64,000 nucleotides of DNA, from assembly GCF_008692605.1 (NCBI RefSeq), contig NZ_LFCT01000011.1, forward strand, positions 62,001-126,000, given 5' to 3'. The notes beneath the pieces were generated by a model that saw only the letters and a program-made list of their open reading frames with translations, searched no databases and was not told the origin of the DNA. This stretch comes from Sphingobium estronivorans (lineage in GTDB: Bacteria; Pseudomonadota; Alphaproteobacteria; Sphingomonadales; Sphingomonadaceae). The number at the start of each line of letters is the position of its first letter. Position 1 is the stretch's first letter. Position numbers and translations under genes: made by a program. Positions 57,592 to 64,000 of the stretch are shown here, one piece after another.

Positions 57592-59259
57592 TCATCCTAA
57601 TATGCCGGGCAAATCCAATCCCTTTTCCCGCGCGCAATCGCGCGCAATGGCATAGCCGGCATCGGCATGCCGCATCACGCCGGTCGCGGGATCGTTCCAT
57701 AACACCCGTTCCAAGCGCTTCGCCGCCGCCTCGGTTCCATCCGCGACGATGACCATGCCGGAGTGCTGCGAATAGCCCATGCCGACGCCCCCGCCATGAT
57801 GCAGCGACACCCATGTCGCCCCCGAAGCGGTGTTGAGCAGCGCATTGAGCAATGGCCAGTCGGACACGGCATCGCTGCCGTCCATCATCGCTTCGGTTTC
57901 GCGATTGGGCGATGCGACCGACCCTGAATCCAGATGATCGCGACCGATCACCACCGGCGCCTTCAACTCGCCCTTCGCCACCATCTCGTTGAAGGCATGC
58001 CCCAGCCGATGCCGGTCGCCCAGCCCCACCCAGCAAATCCGCGCCGGCAGCCCCTGAAAGTGAATCCGCTCCCGCGCCATATCCAGCCACTGATGGAGAT
58101 GTGCGTCATCGGGCAGCAACTCCTTCACCTTGGCATCGGTCCGGTAAATATCCTCCGGGTCGCCCGACAGCGCCGCCCACCGGAACGGCCCGATCCCCCG
58201 GCAGAATAAGGGCCGGATATAGGCAGGCACGAACCCCGGAAAATCGAAGGCGTTCTCGACCCCCTCATCTTTCGCCATCTGCCGGATATTATTGCCATAA
58301 TCGGTGGTCGGCACGCCCGCCGCCTGAAAGTCCAGCATCGCCCGCACATGCACCGCCATGCTCGCCTTCGCGGCCTTGGCGACGGCTTCGGGTTCCCGCT
58401 CCCGCCGCTCGATCCACTCCGCCACGGTCCAGCCGATGGGCAGATAACCGTTCACCGGATCATGCGCGCTGGTCTGATCCGTCAAAAGGTCGGGCCGCAC
58501 GCCCCGCCGATAGAGTTCCGGCACAATCTCCGCCGCATTGCCCAGCAGCCCCACCGAAACCGGCTTCCCCTCGGCACAACTGCGCTCCATGACTTCCAGC
58601 GCTTCCGCGATGGATGCCGCCGCCACATCCAGATAGCCGGTCCGCAACCGCATCTCGATCCGGCTCGGCTGGCACTCGACCGCCAGACAGGACGCCCCCG
58701 CCATCACCGCGGCCAGGGGTTGCGCGCCGCCCATGCCGCCCAGACCCGCCGTCAGCAGCCATTTGCCTTTCAGCGTGCCGCCATGATGCTGTCGCCCCAT
58801 CTCGACGAAGGTCTCGTAGGTCCCCTGCACGATCCCCTGCGTGCCGATATAGATCCACGACCCCGCCGTCATCTGCCCGTACATGGCGAGCCCGCGCTTA
58901 TCGAGTTCGTGAAAATGCTCCCAATTCGCCCAATGCGGCACGAGGTTGCTATTGGCGATCAACACGCGCGGCGCATCGGCATGCGTCCGGAACACGCCCA
59001 CGGGTTTCCCCGACTGCACCAGCAAAGTCTGGTCATCCTCCAGCCGCTTCAGCGTCTCAACGATCCGATCATAGCTTTCCCAGTCCCGCGCCGCCCGCCC
59101 GATCCCGCCATAGACGACCAGTTCCTCCGGCCGCTCCGCCACGTCGGGATGCAGATTGTTCATCAGCATCCTGAGCGGCGCTTCGGTCAGCCAGCTTTTC
59201 GCGCTCAACGCCGTGCCGGTGGCGGGCCGGATGACGCGGCTGTTGTCGATACGGGTCAT
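57592..59259 (-). CDS. hutU: Urocanate hydratase
   Basis: A 555-residue urocanase, the standard size. It converts urocanate to imidazolone propionate using a bound NAD+. Conserved stretches include [53 protein letters not shown] and the Cys-containing [15 protein letters not shown]. Last gene of hutIHGU. It overlaps hutG by a base as ATGA. Confidence 0.96.
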   Translation of the reverse strand: MTRIDNSRVIRPATGTALSAKSWLTEAPLRMLMNNLHPDVAERPEELVVYGGIGRAARDWESYDRIVETLKRLEDDQTLLVQSGKPVGVFRTHADAPRVLIANSNLVPHWANWEHFHELDKRGLAMYGQMTAGSWIYIGTQGIVQGTYETFVEMGRQHHGGTLKGKWLLTAGLGGMGGAQPLAAVMAGASCLAVECQPSRIEMRLRTGYLDVAAASIAEALEVMERSCAEGKPVSVGLLGNAAEIVPELYRRGVRPDLLTDQTSAHDPVNGYLPIGWTVAEWIERREREPEAVAKAAKASMAVHVRAMLDFQAAGVPTTDYGNNIRQMAKDEGVENAFDFPGFVPAYIRPLFCRGIGPFRWAALSGDPEDIYRTDAKVKELLPDDAHLHQWLDMARERIHFQGLPARICWVGLGDRHRLGHAFNEMVAKGELKAPVVIGRDHLDSGSVASPNRETEAMMDGSDAVSDWPLLNALLNTASGATWVSLHHGGGVGMGYSQHSGMVIVADGTEAAAKRLERVLWNDPATGVMRHADAGYAIARDCAREKGLDLPGILG

Positions 59260-60068
59260 CAGCGTTTCTCCACCGCAAAACGGATGCAGCCATTCAGCAC
59301 ATCGGTCAGAATATCGGTCATCGGCGCGGCCCGATCTTCATCGAAAACCGGCGGCCAATGGCCGGCGTCGACCCCATGCGGCTCGTCGAGATAGCCCCGC
59401 ATCGCCAGCTCCATCTGGATCGCATGCACGCCCTTGCCCGGCTCGCCATAGTTGCGCGTCGTCCACCCGCCCTTGAAGCGCCCGTTCAGCACATGGCTCT
59501 GCCCGCTGGCCCCGCAAATCTCCTGCACGGCCGTGGAGAGGACAGGCGAACAACTCACCCCGCCGAAGGTCCCGATGTTGAATACAGGCAATTCGCCGTC
59601 GAACAGCCTTGGCACATGGCTGCGGATCGAATGCGCATCATAGAGGACGACCCGTCCATGCCGGACCCGCAGCCGGGCAATCTCCCCGGCCAGCGCCGCA
59701 TGATAGGGCACGAACCAGCGGTCGACCCGCCGGATGATCTCCGCCTCATCGGGTCCGTCCGCCGGATAAAGCGGCGCGCCGTCGAAGGTCGTCGTCGGGC
59801 AAAGCTCCGTCGTCGCCTGCCCCGGATAGAGCGACGCCCCGGACGGATCGCGGTTCACGTCGATGACGCTGCGCGACACCGCCGTACGCACCACCGTCGC
59901 GCCCAGATCCCGCGCGAACCCATAAAGCCGGTCGACCCACCAGTCGGCATCCTGCCGCGCCAGCGCGGGCGAAAGAAACCTGTCCTCCACATCCGCAAGA
60001 TCGGTGCCCGTATGCGGCAAGGCGACCACCAGAGGCGCCTTGCCCGGAAAGACGTCCAGCCAATCCAT
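59259..60068 (-). CDS. hutG: N-formylglutamate deformylase
   Basis: A 269-residue HutG amidohydrolase. [68 protein letters not shown] and [29 protein letters not shown] are characteristic. It hydrolyses N-formyl-L-glutamate to formate and glutamate, last step of the route via HutF. The ATG at 60068 overlaps the hutH stop. A longer open frame upstream is antisense-like noise in the hutH frame. Confidence 0.93.
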   Translation of the reverse strand: MDWLDVFPGKAPLVVALPHTGTDLADVEDRFLSPALARQDADWWVDRLYGFARDLGATVVRTAVSRSVIDVNRDPSGASLYPGQATTELCPTTTFDGAPLYPADGPDEAEIIRRVDRWFVPYHAALAGEIARLRVRHGRVVLYDAHSIRSHVPRLFDGELPVFNIGTFGGVSCSPVLSTAVQEICGASGQSHVLNGRFKGGWTTRNYGEPGKGVHAIQMELAMRGYLDEPHGVDAGHWPPVFDEDRAAPMTDILTDVLNGCIRFAVEKR

Positions 60069-61588
60069 CACAGCACGCCCGGCAGGGCCAGCCCTGCCGC
60101 CTCCATCACCGCGCCCGTCCGCACGAGGCGATTGGCGATCTCCATATCGGGATGGAAATGCCGGTCCTCCTCCAGATGCGGCACCTCGGCGCGCAGCCGC
60201 GCCCGCACCGCCTCCAACGCGTCGGAGGAGGTCAGGGGCGCATGAAAATCGCATCCTTGCGCCGCCGCCAGATATTCGATGCCGATGACGCCTTGCGCAT
60301 TGTCCACCATCTCCGCCAGCCGCCGCGCCCCATGCGCCGCCATCGACACATGATCCTCCTGATTGGCGGAGGTCGGGATGGAATCGACGCTCGCCGGAAA
60401 GGCCCGCTGCTTGTTCTCGCTGACCAGCGCCGCCGCCGTGACCTGCGGGATCATGAAGCCGCTGTTGAGCCCCGGCCGGGGCGTCAAAAAGGCAGGCAGC
60501 CCCGACAGCGCCGGATCGACCAGCATCGCGATCCGCCGCTCGGCTATCGACCCGATCTCGCATACTGCCATGGCGATCATGTCGGCGGCAAAGGCCACCG
60601 GCTCGGCATGGAAATTCCCGCCCGACAGCGCCTCGTCCGTGTCGGCAAAGATCAATGGATTGTCGGAAACCCCATTGGCCTCCGTCTCCAGCATGGCCGC
60701 AGCCGACCGCATCACGTCCAGCGCGGCGCCCATCACCTGCGGCTGGCAGCGCAGACAATAGGGGTCCTGCACTCGCGGATCGTCGGCGCGGTGGGAAGCG
60801 CGAATGGCCGACCCCGCCATCAGCGCCGCCAGAGCCTCACCCACGGCGATCTGCCCGCCATGGCGCCGCAGCCGGTGAATGCGCGGATCGAAGGGTGCGT
60901 CGGTCCCCTTGGCCGCCTCGGTCGAGAGCGCCCCGGTGACAAGCGCTGTGCGAAACAGCCGATCCGCCCCGAACAATCCGGCCAGCGCATAGCTGCAAGA
61001 AAACTGCGTGCCATTGAGCAGCGCCAGCCCTTCCTTCGGCCCCAGCTCCACCGGCGCGAGACCCACCCGCGCCAGAGCCTCCGCCGCGGGCAGCCGCTGA
61101 CCCTCGACCCATATCTCGCCCACGCCGATCATGGCGGCCGTCATATGCGCCAGCGGCGCCAGATCGCCGCTCGCCCCCACGGACCCCTGCGCGGGCACCA
61201 CCGGCGTCAATCCGCGCGCGAGCATCGCCTCCAGCAAGGCCACGGTCTGCGGCCTGATCCCGGAAGCCCCCTGCGCCAGGCTCGCCAGCTTCAGCGCCAT
61301 CATCAACCGCACCACCGGCACGGGGGAGGGGGCGCCCGTCCCTGCCGCATGGCTCAGCACGATATTGCGTTGAAGCACCGCCAGATCCTCGTCGCCGATC
61401 TTGACGCTCGCCAGCTTTCCGAAGCCGGTATTGATCCCGTACACTGGCTCGTGCCGCGCCAATATGCGCTCGACCGCCGCCGCGCCCGCCGCGATCCGGG
61501 GCACGCAGGCCGGGTCCAGCCCGACCGCCGCGCCCTCGTAAATCGCCCGCCATTGCGCCAGCGAGACCTCGCCCGGAATGAGCTTCAT
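60068..61588 (-). CDS. hutH: Histidine ammonia-lyase
   Basis: A 506-residue HAL. The self-processed MIO cofactor triad Ala-Ser-Gly is in [19 protein letters not shown], with N-terminal [11 protein letters not shown] and C-terminal [15 protein letters not shown]. It deaminates histidine to urocanate. I use ATG 61588, which overlaps the hutI stop as ATGA; an ATG at 61600 is the alternative. Confidence 0.96.
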   Translation of the reverse strand: MKLIPGEVSLAQWRAIYEGAAVGLDPACVPRIAAGAAAVERILARHEPVYGINTGFGKLASVKIGDEDLAVLQRNIVLSHAAGTGAPSPVPVVRLMMALKLASLAQGASGIRPQTVALLEAMLARGLTPVVPAQGSVGASGDLAPLAHMTAAMIGVGEIWVEGQRLPAAEALARVGLAPVELGPKEGLALLNGTQFSCSYALAGLFGADRLFRTALVTGALSTEAAKGTDAPFDPRIHRLRRHGGQIAVGEALAALMAGSAIRASHRADDPRVQDPYCLRCQPQVMGAALDVMRSAAAMLETEANGVSDNPLIFADTDEALSGGNFHAEPVAFAADMIAMAVCEIGSIAERRIAMLVDPALSGLPAFLTPRPGLNSGFMIPQVTAAALVSENKQRAFPASVDSIPTSANQEDHVSMAAHGARRLAEMVDNAQGVIGIEYLAAAQGCDFHAPLTSSDALEAVRARLRAEVPHLEEDRHFHPDMEIANRLVRTGAVMEAAGLALPGVL

Positions 61589-62787
61589 TTTCCTCTCCAC
61601 ACACGGGCATGGAGCGGATTATACCCCATGCGATACACCAGTTCAGCGGGCTGCTCGATATCCCAGATGGCCAGGTCGCAACTCTTGCCCACCGCCAAAG
61701 TCCCGACCCGGTCGATCAATCCCAAGGCGCGCGCCGCCTCCCGCGTCACCCCGGCCAGACATTCCTCCACGGTCAGCCGGAACAAGGTCGCTCCCATGTT
61801 CATCGCCAGCAGCAGGGACGTCAGCGGCGACGTTCCCGGATTGCAGTCGGTCGCCAGCGCCATCGGCACCCCCGCCCGCCGCAAGGCGTCGACCGGCGGC
61901 ACCTGCGTATCGCGCATGAAGTAGAACGCGCCCGGCAACAGCACCGCCACCGTGCCCGCGCTCGCCATGGCGGCCACGCCCGCCTCGTCCAGATGCTCCA
62001 GATGATCGGCGGACAGCGCGCCATGCCGCGCCGCGAGTTCCGCGCCATGCAGGTTGGACAATTGCTCCGCATGCAGCTTCACCGGCAGTCCCAGCCGCTT
62101 CGCCGCGTCGAACAGCCGCCCGATTTGCGCGGGCGAAAAGCCGATCCCCTCGCAAAACCCGTCCACCGCATCGGCCAGCGGCGCGACCTGCGGCAACATC
62201 GCGATCAGCCCGTCCATATAGCCGTCTGCATCCCTGGCCCATTCCGGCGGCAGCGCGTGCGCGCCCAGAAAGGTCGTGGCAACCGACACGGATCGCGCTT
62301 CCCCCAACCGCCGCGCCGCTCGCAGCATCTTCATTTCATTCTGGAAATCCAGCCCATAGCCCGACTTCACCTCGACCGTGGTGACGCCCTCGGCCATCAG
62401 CGCATCCAGCCGGGGCAGGGCGCTCGCGACCAGTTCATCCTCGCTCGCGGCCCGCGTCGCCCGCATGGTGGAGACGATCCCGCCCCCGGCCCGCGCTATC
62501 TCCTCATAGCTGGCGCCCGAAAGCCGCATCCCGAACTCCGCCGCCCGGTCGCCGCCATGCACCAGATGGGTGTGGCAATCGATCAGCCCCGGCGTGATCC
62601 ACCGTCCGGCGCAATCGATGACCTCCACCGCATCGGGCGCGTGCCGCGCGCTCCCGACATAGCAGATCGCACCCCCGCGCACGCCCACGGCGCCGCCTTC
62701 AATGACATCCATCCCCTCCCGTCCAGCGTCCTCGCAAAAAGTGGCGATCCGGGCATGGGTCCAAACTCTGTCGCAGGGAGGTGGCAT
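61585..62787 (-). CDS. hutI: Imidazolonepropionase
   Basis: A 400-residue amidohydrolase, first gene of the leftward hut operon. Metal-binding HTH in [18 protein letters not shown], the [12 protein letters not shown] and [12 protein letters not shown] segments, and [12 protein letters not shown] are conserved. It opens imidazolone propionate to N-formimino-L-glutamate. The ATG at 62787 is chosen over upstream frame that crosses the divergent promoter. Confidence 0.94.
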   Translation of the reverse strand: MPPPCDRVWTHARIATFCEDAGREGMDVIEGGAVGVRGGAICYVGSARHAPDAVEVIDCAGRWITPGLIDCHTHLVHGGDRAAEFGMRLSGASYEEIARAGGGIVSTMRATRAASEDELVASALPRLDALMAEGVTTVEVKSGYGLDFQNEMKMLRAARRLGEARSVSVATTFLGAHALPPEWARDADGYMDGLIAMLPQVAPLADAVDGFCEGIGFSPAQIGRLFDAAKRLGLPVKLHAEQLSNLHGAELAARHGALSADHLEHLDEAGVAAMASAGTVAVLLPGAFYFMRDTQVPPVDALRRAGVPMALATDCNPGTSPLTSLLLAMNMGATLFRLTVEECLAGVTREAARALGLIDRVGTLAVGKSCDLAIWDIEQPAELVYRMGYNPLHARVWRGK

Positions 62788-62816
62788 CCTATTTCCCACT
62801 GGCGTCGACTCAATAA

Positions 62817-62826
62817 TGTATATACC
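62817..62826. promoter_or_regulatory. Candidate HutC operator in the hutI/hutF divergent region
   Basis: TGTATATACC contains the 8-bp palindrome GTATATAC (62818-62825) and resembles HutC-family (GntR) operators (TGTATATACA-like). It is in the 77-base gap between divergent hutI and hutF. No hutC gene is in the window. Confidence 0.5.
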
Positions 62827-62864
62827 TAAATGCGCCTCCTCACCATTGTCCAGAGAGGAAGCGC

Positions 62865-64000
62865 ATGGCGCTCTGGTTCGAACAGGCACTGCTCCCCGAA
62901 GGCTGGCGCAAGGGCGTCCGCATCACGCTGGCCGGAAACCGGATCGCGACCCTCACCTCCGACACGAACCCGCAGCCCCAAGACGAACGCCACGGCCCCG
63001 CTTTTCCGGGCCTCCCCAATGTCCACAGCCACGCCTTTCAGCGCGCCATGGCGGGCTTGACCGAACGCGCTGGAAACACTGCCGACAGCTTTTGGACCTG
63101 GCGAGAGGCGATGTACCGCTTCGTCGACCGCCTGAACCCCGAAGGGCTGCACGCCATCGCCGCGCTCGCTTATGCCGAAATGCTGGAAGGCGGCTTCACC
63201 CGCGTCGGCGAGTTCCATTATCTCCACCACGACCCCAATGGCGCGCCCTATGCCAACCCCGCCGCCATGGCCCAAGCGATCGCACAGGCCGCCCGGGACA
63301 GCGGCATCGGCCTGACCCTGCTCCCGGTCTTCTACGCTCATGCCGATTTCGGCGGAGCGCCGCCGACCCATGGCCAACGCCGCTTCCTCCACGACCGCGA
63401 CAGCTTCGCCCGCCTGCTGGAAGCCCTGAAGCCGCTGGACGTCCCGTTGGGCATCGCCCCCCACAGCCTGCGCGCCGTCACGCCGGAAGAACTGGCCGCC
63501 ATCCTTCCCCTCGCGCCGGACGGGCCCATCCACATCCACATCGCGGAACAAATGGCCGAGGTCGACGCCTGCCTCGGCTGGAGCGGCCAGCGCCCGGTCG
63601 AATGGCTGATGGATCATGCCCCGGTCGACCGCCGCTGGTGCCTCGTCCACGCCACCCACATCACCGAGAGCGAACGCAACCGCATCGCGCAAAGCGGCGC
63701 CACCGTCGGCCTCTGCCCGATCACCGAGGCCAATCTGGGCGACGGCCTCTTCCCCGCCCAACCCTTTCTGGCGGCAGGCGGCCGGATCGGCATAGGCTCC
63801 GATTCCAACGTCGAAATCGACGTTGCCGCTGAACTACGCCTGCTCGAATATGGCCAGCGCCTGAGCCGTCAAGGCCGCAACCTGCTGGCGTCAGCACCCG
63901 GTCAATCCACCGGTGCCAGCCTCTACAATGCCGCGCGGCAAGGCGCCCACGCCCTCGGCGCGTCCCCCGCAACGCTCGCCCCCGGCGCTCGCGCCGACAT
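62865..64000 (+). CDS. hutF: Formimidoylglutamate deiminase (3' end beyond the window)
   Basis: The first 378 codons of a HutF amidohydrolase of about 450 residues. It begins [58 protein letters not shown] holds the HxH metal ligands and is diagnostic for Hut[27 protein letters not shown] and [12 protein letters not shown] are further conserved segments. It deiminates N-formiminoglutamate to N-formylglutamate, which HutG then cleaves, so this organism uses the HutF/HutG branch. Ribosome-binding site GAGAGGA lies six bases upstream. Confidence 0.94.
   Translation, partial: MALWFEQALLPEGWRKGVRITLAGNRIATLTSDTNPQPQDERHGPAFPGLPNVHSHAFQRAMAGLTERAGNTADSFWTWREAMYRFVDRLNPEGLHAIAALAYAEMLEGGFTRVGEFHYLHHDPNGAPYANPAAMAQAIAQAARDSGIGLTLLPVFYAHADFGGAPPTHGQRRFLHDRDSFARLLEALKPLDVPLGIAPHSLRAVTPEELAAILPLAPDGPIHIHIAEQMAEVDACLGWSGQRPVEWLMDHAPVDRRWCLVHATHITESERNRIAQSGATVGLCPITEANLGDGLFPAQPFLAAGGRIGIGSDSNVEIDVAAELRLLEYGQRLSRQGRNLLASAPGQSTGASLYNAARQGAHALGASPATLAPGARAD

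Noticed and set aside
1..64000. CRISPR arrays, tRNA or rRNA genes, insertion sequences
   Set aside because: No regular spacer-repeat array, no cloverleaf-like motif and no transposase was seen. The only regular direct repeats are the plasmid iterons and the adhesin duplication.

Overview
The window reads as part of a secondary replicon (chromid or megaplasmid) of a high-GC alphaproteobacterium, most likely a sphingomonad (Sphingobium/Novosphingobium type). The grounds are a RepA-type plasmid initiator with an adjacent parA-parB locus and an iteron array, and gene families common in sphingomonads: a MucR-like regulator, Csu-type fimbriae, RepA/ParAB replicons and aromatic-acid clusters. No rRNA, tRNA, transposase or CRISPR array was seen. 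The genus is inferred from gene content only.

Layout. (1) 1-12 kb: a catabolic island of two divergent, translationally coupled operons. Leftward are acyl-CoA dehydrogenase, SDR, a synthase-like protein with a zinc-ribbon/OB domain, thiolase and crotonase. Rightward are an extradiol dioxygenase, a VOC protein, a fused indolepyruvate-ferredoxin-oxidoreductase-type enzyme, acyl-CoA dehydrogenase and two MaoC-like proteins. The probable role is uptake and CoA-dependent breakdown of an unidentified aromatic or alicyclic acid. (2) 12-18 kb: an MFS transporter and a glcDEFG glycolate oxidase operon. (3) 18-25 kb: the replication and partition module, parA, parB, two parS-like palindromes, repA and a five-copy iteron array. 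(4) 25-34 kb: surface adhesion genes, namely an OmpA-like protein, a YadA-type trimeric autotransporter, a PAS sensor with a Phd-like N-terminus, and a four-gene Csu-type chaperone-usher operon preceded by a very AT-rich stretch. (5) 34-54 kb: nucleoid and regulatory genes (MucR-like, HU), then a cell-surface block: TpsB-type outer-membrane transporter, Fe(II)/2-oxoglutarate oxygenase, collagen-like lipoprotein, degenerate EAL protein, autotransporter barrel, orphan ParB-like protein, and a complete-looking but partly decayed Tad/Flp pilus operon. (6) 54-64 kb: aromatic amino-acid (phhA, tyrB-like, hpd) and histidine (hutIHGU, hutF) catabolism.

The most interesting signal is a recurring palindrome, TTTGCGT-N2-ACGCAAA, with wider-spaced variants. 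It sits at nearly every boundary in the 35-54 kb surface block: before the oxygenase, the autotransporter and the ParB-like gene, inside cpaA, upstream of the Tad operon, and loosely upstream of mucR. The block also carries an orphan ParB paralogue with no ParA partner. I propose, as inference, that the ParB-like protein (or another factor) binds these sites to coordinate the surface genes, by analogy with Shigella VirB, a ParB-derived regulator that counters H-NS silencing. A MucR-like protein would be the candidate silencer. Inside the same block a prolyl-hydroxylase-like oxygenase is directly followed by a Gly-Pro-Ser/Thr collagen-like lipoprotein and preceded by a TpsB transporter, which suggests a dedicated surface-collagen export and modification unit.

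Several proteins of the block look decayed or repurposed. tadC and tadD are fused by an apparent deletion, the CpaA-like peptidase lacks its catalytic aspartates, the TadZ homologue lacks a P-loop, and the EAL protein lacks its DD motif. A dispersed hairpin repeat with base-pair-preserving changes between copies occurs three times at gene boundaries.
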